Source of the DNA: Blastopirellula retiformator | GTDB lineage: Bacteria > Planctomycetota > Planctomycetia > Pirellulales > Pirellulaceae | Assembly: GCF_007859755.1 (NCBI RefSeq) | Contig: NZ_SJPF01000002.1 | Coordinates: 9,524-73,523 of the forward strand | DNA length: 64,000 nt | Direction of reading: 5' to 3' | Shown here: piece by piece, positions 7,370 through 15,869 of the stretch | Layout: every line of letters starts with the position of its first letter | How positions within the stretch are numbered: position 1 is the stretch's first letter | Made by a program: the position numbers and the translations under genes | Notes under the pieces: model-generated | Database searches by the model: none | What the model was told of the DNA's origin: nothing | What the model saw: only the letters and a program-made list of their open reading frames with translations

Positions 7370-9055
7370 ATGATTAGCTCCGCAATTGGCCAACAACGGC
7401 AGGCAGTACTCATCGTAGGCAAGGAGAGCGTCGGCAAGACGACGCTGGCCTCCGCGTTGGCGGGAGTCTCGGCAGATGACGCGAATTTTCGCGGTTCGAC
7501 CGTCGCCGTCGAAGGATACGTCTCCGAGGACGTCGTCTATTGGGACACGCCTGGCATCTTTCGGCAGTCCGATACGGAAACGACGAAACTGGCGCTCGCC
7601 GCGCTCGACGAGCATGAGAAGGTGCTCTTGATCATTCAAGCGACCCAGATCGACGAAGATCTGGCGGAACTCCTTCCCCTCGTCGCCGGTAAACAGGGAG
7701 CGGTGGTCGTCTCGTTCTGGGACAAAGTCCAGCCAGGCGAAGCGGCGATGGAAGCGCTCGAAAAGTTCTCAGCCGAAGTAGGCGTTCCATTTCTGGCGGT
7801 GGATGGTCGTCGATTGAATGATGTGGGAACGCATCGCATTACGGATATGTTACAGGCTGCGTCCGTTTTTTCGGCGAGCCGGCTAAAATATCGGGCAGGT
7901 TGGAGGATTGAACCGCGGCCAGGAATCCTGGAGCATCGGACTTGGGGACCGCTCTTGGCGATCGTGCTGTTGGTGCTGCCGGCACTGGCGACGATCTTTG
8001 GCGCCAACGAATTGGCGAACGTCCTGCATCCGATCGTGGAAGGATGGCTGGAACCGTTGATCGCGACGATCGAGGCGACTTGGCCCGCCTGGTTGCGACT
8101 TCTCCTCACAAACAAGTCGGATGGTTTGGGATATGGCTTACTCGATATGGGACCGTTCCTGTTGGTCTGGGCGATGCCGACGGTGGTGCTGTTTTCCCTG
8201 ATCCTTGGCGCCTATAAGGCGAGCGGCCTGGTCGAACGGATGAATATCGCCCTCCATCCTTGGGTCCGTTATGTCGGGCTAAGCGGGCGCGACGTCGTAA
8301 GAATCTTGATGGGGTTTGGCTGTAACGTCCCTGCGGTCATCAGTACGCGAGCTTGCTCTGGGTGTTCGCGCAATACAGCAATCGCCGGGATCGCATTTGG
8401 CGCCGCTTGCAGCTATCAACTGCCAGCGACTTGGGCGGTACTCTCCGCGGCCGCGATTCGTAGCGGCGGCAGTCCCTTGACGCTTTGCTTTGGGTACCTA
8501 TTTTATCTTGGTTTGACCACGCTGATCTACTTGCGATTGGCCTCCAGCCCGTCAGGCCGTGACGCATTGAATATTTTGATGACTCCCCGCCGTCCGTTCA
8601 CGCAATGGCCGACTGCGAAGGCCCTTTGGCGAGAAGCTTACTCGACGCTGCGACAATTTTTCGTCCAAGCGATGCCAATTTTCGTAGGGATTTGCGTGCT
8701 CGCATCTCTCTTGGCGAATTGGGGGATTCTTGATTTCGCTTCTCGCGGGCTCGGTCCAGTGATGGCGAGTTTTGGTTTGCCGGCCGACGCGGCGTTGCCG
8801 GTGGTGCTCGCCTCGATTCGCAAAGACGGCATTCTTCTGCTGGCCAGCGACCACGGAGAAATGGCGCCGATGACGCCGGCGCAAACCCTGACTGCCGTTT
8901 ACCTGGCCGGCGTCTTGTTGCCATGTTTGGTCACAGCGCTGACGATTGCGCGAGAAACCGACTGGCGATGCACGCTTCTGTTGCTTGGACGTCAAGCGCT
9001 GTTTGCCATCGCGTTTACACTCTTTTTGGCCTGGGCGGCGGGGTGGATTTTGTGA
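7370..9055 (+). CDS. FeoB-like GTPase/metal permease
   Basis: 561 residues from ATG 7370, with GGGGAG about 10 bases upstream. The N-terminal G domain has a P-loop GKESVGKT at residues 17-24 and a G3 motif DTPG. The usual G4 NKxD is replaced by the degenerate SFWDKV. Then come about eight to ten membrane spans with the FeoB gate motifs: GLSGRDVVRILMGFGCNVPA followed by VISTRAC, and ASIRKDGILLL near the end. It is shorter than Escherichia coli FeoB (773 residues) and lacks most of the GDI region. Likely an inner-membrane divalent-metal importer; iron or zinc cannot be told from sequence. Its stop overlaps the next start (GTGA). Confidence 0.85.
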   Translation: MISSAIGQQRQAVLIVGKESVGKTTLASALAGVSADDANFRGSTVAVEGYVSEDVVYWDTPGIFRQSDTETTKLALAALDEHEKVLLIIQATQIDEDLAELLPLVAGKQGAVVVSFWDKVQPGEAAMEALEKFSAEVGVPFLAVDGRRLNDVGTHRITDMLQAASVFSASRLKYRAGWRIEPRPGILEHRTWGPLLAIVLLVLPALATIFGANELANVLHPIVEGWLEPLIATIEATWPAWLRLLLTNKSDGLGYGLLDMGPFLLVWAMPTVVLFSLILGAYKASGLVERMNIALHPWVRYVGLSGRDVVRILMGFGCNVPAVISTRACSGCSRNTAIAGIAFGAACSYQLPATWAVLSAAAIRSGGSPLTLCFGYLFYLGLTTLIYLRLASSPSGRDALNILMTPRRPFTQWPTAKALWREAYSTLRQFFVQAMPIFVGICVLASLLANWGILDFASRGLGPVMASFGLPADAALPVVLASIRKDGILLLASDHGEMAPMTPAQTLTAVYLAGVLLPCLVTALTIARETDWRCTLLLLGRQALFAIAFTLFLAWAAGWIL

Positions 9056-9720
9056 GCGTGAATTTAGTCAACCCTGTTGCACGGGCGCCTCGACGTTTGG
9101 CGAGCAAGACTAACAATTCGCTTTCGCTGGAAAGAAGCGAGATCACGAAGCTGCGGAAGCGTGCCTCCACTTTGCTGGATCAACAATGTTGGTGCTGGGG
9201 ACGAGACGTTCTTCGCCCCGTAGGGAACTGGCTGCTGGCTTCCGGTTTCGAGCGGTTGTCGCCTCCAAGCGATTGCCGAGACGGGACTCCGAGCATCTAC
9301 CAGCAATCGCTTGGAGGCGGTCGTAAGATCGTGCTGCGCGGATTTGGCGTTTACTACGGAAATCCCGAATTTGGAGGCGTCTTCCTCGCCCGAGAAAAAC
9401 AGTTCTCCGTTCGTTATGCGCCGCAAGCGAAACTCGACAAGCCTCTGTGGTCCAATACCGATTTGCCCAAGCTGCAGAAGCCCAACAAGGCGAACCATCG
9501 CTGCTGCGCCGCGTTGACGGTCGAGGTAATCCGCTGGTTCGGCGAATACGAAACGACCGTGATCCAGCGTTTGGGACTAGCGTACCGCCAGGCGGCGCTT
9601 ACTGCGTGGGACAATGGAAAGCGGATGTGCGTTCCGGCGGACCAATTTGCCGCAGACTGGATCGCGCTGGCAAAGGAAATTGCGGACAATCTTGACGACT
9701 TCTCGCGACTGGTGACCTGA
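9052..9720 (+). CDS. Unknown protein coupled to FeoB-like gene
   Basis: 222 residues. The GTG start at 9052 overlaps the FeoB-like stop by four bases, implying translational coupling; the longer frame to 8923 lies wholly inside the permease gene. No signal peptide or membrane span. Basic N-terminus, a Cys/Trp patch (LLDQQCWCWGRDVL), a second Cys pair (NHRCCAALTVEVI), and a helical C-terminus. I do not recognise the family. Its position suggests an accessory factor for the permease, perhaps a metal chaperone or regulator, but nothing in the sequence proves this. Its own stop overlaps the next ATG by one base. Confidence 0.75.
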   Translation: MSVNLVNPVARAPRRLASKTNNSLSLERSEITKLRKRASTLLDQQCWCWGRDVLRPVGNWLLASGFERLSPPSDCRDGTPSIYQQSLGGGRKIVLRGFGVYYGNPEFGGVFLAREKQFSVRYAPQAKLDKPLWSNTDLPKLQKPNKANHRCCAALTVEVIRWFGEYETTVIQRLGLAYRQAALTAWDNGKRMCVPADQFAADWIALAKEIADNLDDFSRLVT

Positions 9721-9944
9721 TGAGTGACGATCCAACGATCCCGCATACCTATGAGCAATGGCGCGACTGCATCACCGTTCGCTGCGGTATCGCATTGACG
9801 CCGATGTTTGTTCGTGACCGTCTTGCTGAGCTGCGCGATACGAAGCACCAGCGAACGAAGAAGTTCGTCGAACATTATGGAACGGAATATCTGGCCTGCG
9901 TTGTTGGTTGGTTGGAACGCGCTGGCAAAGATCTAGGCGTCTGA
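9720..9944 (+). CDS. Small unknown protein, last gene of metal operon
   Basis: 74 residues, starting at an ATG that shares its A with the stop of the preceding gene. Mostly helical and charged, with two Cys residues (RDCITVRCG and EYLACVVGW), no signal peptide and no membrane span. Family not recognised. The tight overlap and the end of co-directional genes after it mark it as the final member of the 5574-9944 operon. Confidence 0.7.
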   Translation: MSDDPTIPHTYEQWRDCITVRCGIALTPMFVRDRLAELRDTKHQRTKKFVEHYGTEYLACVVGWLERAGKDLGV

Positions 9945-10262
9945 CAAGTTTGGGGTGAGCAACTGCTTGCGGCGAATCATCCGTCTTAGGAACATTTGGA
10001 AAATGCAATCTCCCCGTCGACCGCCGGTAACGGTCCCGTCTTGAGCGTCCGCAGTCAAGGGAAACGCAGGCCAGCCATTGAGCTCCGACATCGACCTAGT
10101 TTCGCGTGCCGATCCTGTCTGGACAGCGAGAAGGCGAAATCGGCCGGTTCGCAAGTAGGCGAGAACCGGTCGGACGCGGCGGAGTCAGAGCCCCTGTGCA
10201 TGTGTGGCAACCTCAAACGCGAGAACCGGGAGATCCTTTTCGTTCCCCGCGCTTGGGAGGAA
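9945..10262. other. No gene recognised (318 bases)
   Basis: The open frames here (for example 9996-10343 plus) have no family resemblance, no ribosome site and arginine/serine-rich translations typical of non-coding GC-rich DNA. The stretch lies between the metal operon and IS66 debris and is probably degraded mobile-element sequence. Confidence 0.5.
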
Positions 10263-10595
10263 TCAAAGGGGACGAGGGTCAAATTCGTGATGGGGACGGC
10301 TGGGCGGTACTTCGACACGAACGTCCTCGAAGTGAATCCGTAGCGGTTCGCCCATCGTCATCAAGTCGGTTGAACTCCGCGCATCGCCAACCACCACTTC
10401 CACAAACCGCGGCGAAGCCTCGCCCGCTTCCTCATCTCGCCGAGCCAACTCCCGCTTCCAAGCATAGTAAGAAGCCTCGGAAACGCCCTGCTGCAAGCAC
10501 CAGGCCCGTACTGAAAGCCCACTGCAGGCCAGACCAGAAATTATCTCCCGCCACCGCCGCTCCTTCAAAACATCCCGCCGCGGCCCCTTCGCCAT
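10263..10595 (-). CDS. IS66-family accessory protein TnpA
   Basis: 110 residues. The N-terminal HTH-like region WREIISGLACSGLSVRAWCLQQG followed by VSEASYYAWKREL is the hallmark of IS66 TnpA (SGLSV..FC...S..YYWK). The rest is variable. In a complete IS66 element tnpA, tnpB and tnpC follow on one strand. Here no tnpB is seen and the only tnpC piece is on the other strand, so this is a leftover even though the frame is intact. Confidence 0.8.
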   Translation of the reverse strand: MAKGPRRDVLKERRWREIISGLACSGLSVRAWCLQQGVSEASYYAWKRELARRDEEAGEASPRFVEVVVGDARSSTDLMTMGEPLRIHFEDVRVEVPPSRPHHEFDPRPL

Positions 10596-10684
10596 GCCAA
10601 TTCTCCCACTGAACCATGAAACGCCGTGATGACGTCAGGCTATCATGGAGGGGAAGTTGTGGTTGGCTGGACGGTTACCGCGAG

Positions 10685-11168
10685 CGACGAAGAACGACAT
10701 GCTGCGCGCAAGGAACGGTCATTGCCGATCCTGCAAGAATTCAAAACGTGGCTCAACGCCGAGCGGGAGAAGCTGCTGCCGAAAAGCCCGATCGGGCAGG
10801 CTGCGACCTACACGCACAACCAGTGGACGGCCTTGCAGCGCTACTGTGAGTCGGGCGAACAAAAAATCGACAACAACGCCGCCGAGCGGGCGATGCGCCC
10901 CTGCGCGATCGGCCGCAAGAACTGGCTCTTCGTCGCCGGTAAAACTGGCGGAGAAAGAGCCGCGGTCTTAATGAGCTTAGTGCAAACCTGCAAGCGAAAC
11001 CAAGTCGAACCGTGGGCCTACCTGCGCGACGTCTTCGAGCAACTGCCAAAGCTAGGCGAAAGCCCGACCAACGAAACTCTCGACCAACTTCTGCCGGACC
11101 AATGGCTCAAAGCGCACCCAGAGCACGTCTGGCGGATTCAGCAACTGCGCCAGCAAGACGACGATTAA
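10685..11168 (+). pseudogene. IS66-family transposase TnpC, C-terminal fragment
   Basis: About 160 residues matching the C-terminus of IS66 transposases: RHAARKERSLPILQEFKTWL, LQRYCESGEQKIDNNAAERA, MRPCAIGRKNWLFVAG, and the C-terminal domain PWAYLRDVFEQLPKLG ending with DQLLPDQW. The normal protein is about 500 residues, so two thirds of the N-terminal side is gone. The frame opens upstream (10626) without homology. Opposite orientation to the tnpA remnant shows rearrangement. Confidence 0.85.
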
Positions 11169-11305
11169 TTCAAACTAGCGCGAAGCCGCCGCGGAATGCG
11201 TTGATAGTGCGGTTGGCCGGACGGATACCTTTGTCCTATCTGCGACAAGCGGCGCCCCGCTGGGATTTGCGAGATTTTCTTGCGCCGCATATTTTGTTGC
11301 ACAGC

Positions 11306-11632
11306 TCAACCATCCGTGATCGCGCTCCGCTGCCAACACCCAGCCGCTAGATCGTCCAGCTTGCCGGCCCGCAACTTCTGCAGTAGCGTCACGCCGCAAA
11401 CGTCTTGCCAAACGGGTGCGATCTCGCCATCGGCCAGCGTCTCTTGCCCTGCGTCCCAATCATCCAAAACCGCATTTAGGAAGGCGCCTCGAGGATCTCC
11501 TTGCTGCGTCAACCATTCGGCATAGCTTCGCTTCCGGCCATGATCCGCCAGATCGAACAGCACTTGTTGCAGCTGCGCAAACTCGCCGTCCAACGAAACC
11601 GCACATTCGACCTTGCTAAGTTGTCCGCCCAT
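11306..11632 (-). CDS. TIGR02996-like repeat-companion domain protein, probably truncated
   Basis: 108 residues from ATG 11632 with GAGGA ahead of it. RSYAEWLTQQGDPRGAFLNAV is the planctomycete/myxobacterial repeat-companion motif (YADWLEEQGDPRGEFL). WQDVCGVTLLQKLRAG near the end recalls the segment that often leads into a DUF1963-type domain, but the frame stops soon after, so this may be only the N-terminal third of a longer protein. It sits in a stretch of decayed accessory genes. Confidence 0.5.
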   Translation of the reverse strand: MGGQLSKVECAVSLDGEFAQLQQVLFDLADHGRKRSYAEWLTQQGDPRGAFLNAVLDDWDAGQETLADGEIAPVWQDVCGVTLLQKLRAGKLDDLAAGCWQRSAITDG

Positions 11633-11881
11633 CGCCGTCCTCGTTTGCCCGGAAGTAGAATAGAATTGGTGTTGGTCGATTGTAGGCGTTTGCGCAGACG
11701 GATGCTACGCGCGGGGTTTGTGATACGATGGAATGGGAGTAGATGGCGATGGGGGATTGGCGGCGAACCAGCAGGTACGGCCGTCAAGTTCGGGAATCGA
11801 GTCTTGAAGGCCCAACAGACCCTTTACGTTTCTCCTCCTTTTCATCGCCAACGTCGAGCTGCCAACACGGAGAATCCAAAC

Positions 11882-12148
11882 ATGGAAGACGTCTACTTCG
11901 AGGAAGATGGCGTCGTGTCGCTTTGGTTGGGGCAGGTGAAGGTCGCCCCAGGCTCCAACTTTTTGCGCGACCTGTATCGCGTCGACTAATACGATCCGGA
12001 CAACCAAGAGTGCATCGTCCAGGCGTCGGCGACTCCGATCGTCGACTTGATTGCCGAGTTGTCGTATTCCGAGTCGTTTCGTGACGCTGCGGCGCAAATG
12101 GGATTGTCGTCCGCCCTCTGGATCATGTCGCAGTACGACTTCGCCTAC
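11882..12148 (+). pseudogene. Imm22-like immunity protein, broken by stop codon and repeat insertion
   Basis: ATG 11882 opens a frame with VVSLWLGQVK near the N-terminus, interrupted by TAA at 11987-11989. After the stop the same frame continues with YDPDNQECIVQ, LIAELSYSESFRDAAAQMG and IMSQYDFAY. The order of a VSLW-type start, a SYSESF segment and a C-terminal (Y/F)DF(A/D)Y recalls contact-toxin immunity proteins of the Imm22 type. Homology ends exactly where four-hairpin repeat copy 2 begins (12149). A degenerate immunity gene is the best reading; the family match is by eye. Confidence 0.55.
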
Positions 12149-12297
12149 CTGCCTGTTGAAAAATGCCCTCGTGGCATTTTCCAACCTCGCCAGGCTCAGA
12201 GCGTCGCTCTTCGCGGCTCGCAAAATAACGACTTACGTCGCTATATTGGGATCGCATCCGTGCGATCACGCAGTCCGTCGAGAAAATCAACGGACTG
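12149..12297. repeat. Four-hairpin dispersed repeat, copy 2
   Basis: Same unit as at 5215-5363. Hairpins 3 (GATCGCA-TCCG-TGCGATC) and 4 (CAGTCCGT...ACGGACTG) are perfect, hairpin 1 has one mismatch, and hairpin 2 is degraded (two mismatches by my reading). The left edge abuts the end of an Imm22-like pseudogene and the right edge abuts the end of a minus-strand frame. Confidence 0.88.
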
Positions 12298-12669
12298 CTA
12301 CGATCCGGCGGCCGTCCAACTGGTCGATTGGCCGGCAGAGCCAAGGTTCCTTGGGGGCTTTCGCTTGGAATGACGCCGACTAGAAACGGGGTAAAGGTAT
12401 GCGATCACCCGATACGCCCCCATCTTCACGCCCATCGCCACGGCGAAATTGGTCGGATCGAATCGAAACATTAAGAACCCGGCCACGACCGCGAAGCCAG
12501 CGGCGCTGATGAGGCTGACAAATAGCCACGTAAACGCGTCCGGCTCGGTCGCCTGCGGAGAGCGGAAGCTTGCCAGCGGCAGCAAGAACAAGAGGTCGAA
12601 AGCCAAGGCCCAGCCGCTAAAAATACCGATCAACAGCGGCAGGCGGCGCCGGTCGCCAGGGCGATGCAC
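12298..12669 (-). CDS. Doubtful membrane protein, possibly frameshifted or truncated
   Basis: A minus-strand frame of 123 codons with three hydrophobic stretches (LPLLIGIFSGWALAFDLLFLLPL; WLFVSLISAAGFAVVAGFLMF; and a weaker one), no known domain and only a GTG start. In another frame just upstream an ATG at about 12710 encodes a signal-like MSRVNIRVSLLIILCIALA that stops after 26 codons, so the gene may carry a frameshift near 12640. The C-terminus is low quality and ends at the repeat boundary. Confidence 0.35.
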   Translation of the reverse strand: MHRPGDRRRLPLLIGIFSGWALAFDLLFLLPLASFRSPQATEPDAFTWLFVSLISAAGFAVVAGFLMFRFDPTNFAVAMGVKMGAYRVIAYLYPVSSRRHSKRKPPRNLGSAGQSTSWTAAGS

Positions 12670-13000
12670 AAGATGATCAACAATGATACGCGAATATTCA
12701 CGCGTGACATCCTACTCGGGCGAAATTTCCAACTGGCAACGTGGGAGGCAGTTTGCGGTCTGCTCCTCTACTTCTTATCCGCACGCGGCTGCGATCCGTA
12801 ACCATTCTTTCGCGGGAAGGGTTCGGCAACTCGGGCATCCGTTCGATCGATGTCGTCTGGAACCCGCCCTTTAGACAATTCTTCCACTTCCGCGCATGTC
12901 GTTATTTCGTCCACAAAAACATTGGCGTGGCGAATCGTCTCGCGGCATAATGAACGCCCGCGGCATGTTGGCCTGTATCGACGCTCTTGCTGGAAACGCC

Positions 13001-14350
13001 ATGCGCTATTCGCTTTTGATTTCGATCCTCGCGCTCTTGCTGTTCACCGCCAATCTGTCGGCGGCCGACCCGCCGAACATCGTGCTGATCATGACCGACG
13101 ACATGGGCTGGAACGATCTCCATTGCCAGGGGAACGCTCGGCTCCGCTCGCCGCAGATCGATCGGTTGGCGACGCAGGGGGTTCGGTTTACCTCGGCGTA
13201 TGCGGCGGCGCCGGTCTGTTCGCCGACGCGGGGAGCGCTGATCACCGGGCTCGCGCCGGCCCGTTTGCAGATCACCCAGCATGGCGCCGACGTGCCGCAG
13301 TTCTGGCCCCAGGATCGCAAGGTTCAACCGCCGACGACGGAGCACGAACTGGCCCACGCCACCACGACCCTGGCCGAGCGACTCTCCAAGGCGGGCTATG
13401 CGACCGGGTTTTTTGGCAAGTGGCATCTCGGGGACGATCCCAAGTATTGGCCGACCGAGCATGGGTTTGACGTCAATCTCGGCGGCTGCGGGTATGGCGG
13501 GCCGCCCACCTATTTTGATCCGTATCGGATCCCAACGCTGCCGTCGCGCAAGCCGGGCGAGTACCTGACCGACCGCCTGGCCGACGAGGCGATCGCCTGG
13601 CTCGAGCGTAAGCAGGATCAGCCGGTCTTTTTGTGCCTGTGGACGTACAATCCCCACTATCCGTTTGAGGCGCCGGCCGATTTGATTCCGCCGTACGAAG
13701 GCCAGGAAGGCCCCGGCCTGAAGAACCCGATCTACGCCGCTCAGATCGAAGCGACCGATCGAGCCGTCGGCCGCGTGCTGCAGGCGCTCGATCGGTTGGA
13801 GATGACCGACGACACGCTCGTCATTTTCACCAGCGACAACGGCGGCTGGCTGGGCGCCACCGACAATCGCCCGCTGCGGGAAGGGAAAGGTTTTTTGTAC
13901 GAAGGAGGCCTCCGCGTGCCGCTGATCATCCGCTGGCCCGGCGTCGCCACGCCCGGCGAAGAAAACGCCACCCCGGTGATCAGCATGGATCTAACGGCCA
14001 CGATCCTCGCCGCCGCTGGCGTCAAACTAGGCCCCGCCGAATCGCTGGATGGCGAAACTCTTCGCCCGCTACTGCGTGGAAAGCCGCTGGCCCGCGACGC
14101 CCTTTATTTCCACTACCCGCATTTCGCCTTCCACCACAGCAACCGCCCGGGATCGGCCATCCGCCGTGGCGACTACAAGTTGATTTTGAACTACGACGAT
14201 GACTCAATCGAACTGTATCACCTGGCCAAAGACGAGAGCGAAAAGAAAAACCTGGCCGCCGTTCAGCCCGAAGTGGCCCAGCAACTGAAGTCGCAACTGC
14301 AGGCCTGGTTAACGGAAACCAAGGCGGGCTTGCCGACGAAGCGTGAATAG
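13001..14350 (+). CDS. Sulfatase (arylsulfatase A family), secreted
   Basis: 449 residues from ATG 13001. This start puts a clean signal peptide (MRYSLLISILALLLFTANLS) at the front; the 12896 start adds 35 residues without similarity. Metal-binding DD at 33-34, formylglycine motif C-S-P-T-R at residues 73-77, FGKWHLGD, and the second metal set TSDNGGWLG are all present, so the enzyme should be active after Cys-to-formylglycine maturation. Removes sulfate esters from exported-side substrates such as algal polysaccharides. It stands alone with no glycosidase next to it. No SD is obvious, which is common in planctomycetes. Confidence 0.93.
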   Translation: MRYSLLISILALLLFTANLSAADPPNIVLIMTDDMGWNDLHCQGNARLRSPQIDRLATQGVRFTSAYAAAPVCSPTRGALITGLAPARLQITQHGADVPQFWPQDRKVQPPTTEHELAHATTTLAERLSKAGYATGFFGKWHLGDDPKYWPTEHGFDVNLGGCGYGGPPTYFDPYRIPTLPSRKPGEYLTDRLADEAIAWLERKQDQPVFLCLWTYNPHYPFEAPADLIPPYEGQEGPGLKNPIYAAQIEATDRAVGRVLQALDRLEMTDDTLVIFTSDNGGWLGATDNRPLREGKGFLYEGGLRVPLIIRWPGVATPGEENATPVISMDLTATILAAAGVKLGPAESLDGETLRPLLRGKPLARDALYFHYPHFAFHHSNRPGSAIRRGDYKLILNYDDDSIELYHLAKDESEKKNLAAVQPEVAQQLKSQLQAWLTETKAGLPTKRE

Positions 14351-14371
14351 AAAAACAAAGCCGCTTCTCTT

Positions 14372-14455
14372 ATCTGCGACCATCTGCGTTCATCGGTGGT
14401 TTAGAAGTCTTGAACCGCAGATGTTCGCAGATGTTCGCAGATTGTCGCAGATGGT
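14372..14455. repeat. CATCTGCG palindromic repeat, copy 1
   Basis: The arms CCATCTGCGTTCATCGGTGGTT and its approximate complement AACCGCAGATGTTCGCAGATG lie around a short spacer, followed by further CGCAGATG units. The same pattern recurs at 15194-15274 and a half copy at 15587-15606. The two full copies flank the SOUL gene. Confidence 0.75.
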
Positions 14456-14459
14456 TTTG

Positions 14460-15083
14460 TTATTGGGCCTCGGTCACTTCTTCTGGCTGTGCCGCTTTCA
14501 ACCGAATCAGCACTTCATTGCGACGCAACGCCGCTGGTGTGAAGGGAGGATCGTAGCCCGCGGTTTCAAATTCTTCTTCCCCCTTCAGGTCCTGTTTCTT
14601 CATCCAACCGCGCAGCTCGGCTTCCTTCTCTTGGGCGAGCTTGGCGCTGAGTTGCCCTGCAAAGCGAATCACGGCGAAGCGGCCTCCTTTACGCTCTTTT
14701 AGCGTAACGCCCTCCTCTTTCGGCTGCGGCGCGCCCTTGGCCGCGACCTCTTTGGGCATGACAAAACCCATCGAGCCAGCCGACTCGCCGGCGCCACCTT
14801 CCATAAAGACCGGCGTCGTCATTTCGATCGCCTGTTGGGCCTGGTTCTTGCCGCTGATGTAGCGGAATAGTCGCATGAAGCTGCCGTTCCGCCCCTGGGC
14901 GTTGGTCTTCCCCTCGGTCGCGGCCAGCGTCAGGTCTGGGTACTCGCGAATTTCAAAAGCGCCGTCCGACTCGATCACCTTGTACTCCGCCGACTCGTAC
15001 CCCGCCCGCGTCGCCGCCATGGCGACGGCGGTCAAGATCGCAACAACTCCGAACCCCAGCGCACTGATTGTCAATTTCTTCAT
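14460..15083 (-). CDS. SOUL-family haem-binding protein
   Basis: 207 residues with an N-terminal signal peptide or anchor (MKKLTISALGFGVVAILTAV). The SOUL domain follows: YKVIESDGAFEIREYPDLTL, FMRLFRYISGKNQAQQAIEM, TTPVFME, and GFVMPKE. Family members bind haem or tetrapyrroles, and in bacteria their role is unclear. An export signal suggests a periplasmic or outer location. Single gene between two CATCTGCG repeats; a dispersed repeat may act as its terminator. Confidence 0.9.
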   Translation of the reverse strand: MKKLTISALGFGVVAILTAVAMAATRAGYESAEYKVIESDGAFEIREYPDLTLAATEGKTNAQGRNGSFMRLFRYISGKNQAQQAIEMTTPVFMEGGAGESAGSMGFVMPKEVAAKGAPQPKEEGVTLKERKGGRFAVIRFAGQLSAKLAQEKEAELRGWMKKQDLKGEEEFETAGYDPPFTPAALRRNEVLIRLKAAQPEEVTEAQ

Positions 15084-15193
15084 CGGCTTGGCCTTCGTGG
15101 AATTTCTTGTCTACATACCTGGGGTTGTAGACGTCTGGCGCAGGTTGACCAGTGCGGCGGAAAAAGGCCACCTAGATCAGGTGAGCCCCCGAC

Positions 15194-15274
15194 TACATCT
15201 GCGACCATCTGCGCTAATCTGTGGTTGAAAACCTGCCTTTTAAAGATGTTGAAACCGCAGATGAGCGCAGATGG
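15194..15274. repeat. CATCTGCG palindromic repeat, copy 2
   Basis: ACATCTGCGACCATCTGCG...GTGGTT, a ~20-base spacer, then GAAACCGCAGATGAGCGCAGATGG. Same arrangement as at 14372-14455, with complementary arms able to form a long imperfect hairpin. Confidence 0.75.
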
Positions 15275-15299
15275 TTGATGGGGAATGTTATTGAAGACG

Positions 15300-15660
15300 C
15301 GGCAAACTACGACCGCGATCCGATCTTTTCCCAGCCCCGAAGGGGCGGCGCTAAAGTAGCCCAGCGTGAAGTCGCCCCGGCGACGTAACCCTGGGTAAGA
15401 GTGTTGATAACAAAACGCAAGCCCTGAAGGGGCGCGCTAAGGGAACTGCACGACGTGCAAACCATACGAAGTGGCCGTTCCCGATTTTCAAATTCCTGTA
15501 CAAACGTCCATTTAGATCACCCCCTTGGGGCTGAAGAGTTCGTATATCCTAACCAGCATCAGCCGACTCTCCCCAGCTCTTTATCGGCGACCATCTGCGG
15601 TTCAAAATCGGATCAACCAGCCTCCCCCAATATGGTTGACAAACCGCCCGACGTTTAGTA
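15300..15660. repeat. Gene-free stretch with GGGGCG/CCCTGAAGG-type repeat
   Basis: No gene is seen. 15335-15435 holds CCCCGAAGGGGCGGCG..., a GCGACGTAACCCTGGGTAAG core and GCCCTGAAGGGGCGCGC, a type of dispersed intergenic repeat seen in several phyla. A half copy of the CATCTGCG repeat is at 15587-15606. Confidence 0.55.
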
Positions 15661-15869
15661 TAAATTTGTACATGCTTTCAGGCGAGTTCTGTTTCTCTTT
15701 TTCGGCGGGCTGATTCTCGATCTTCCGGCGCTTCTAGGATGCGGCGGGTTCTGTTGGTGGTGGCGTCTTTTGTCTGGGGAAGAAGGCGAGACGTGCAAGT
15801 GATTTCGTGCGCCTGCGGGGGCGAAGCGCTCTTGGTATGCGCTGGCGGCGAGATTCGGGAGGGGTTGCG

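Noticed and set aside
9996-10343. 115-codon plus-strand frame
   Set aside because: No ribosome site, no family, and it overlaps the IS66 tnpA end on the other strand.
14372-15275. CRISPR-like array from the CGCAGATG units
   Set aside because: Units are inverted and only two clusters exist; no regular spacers and no cas genes.
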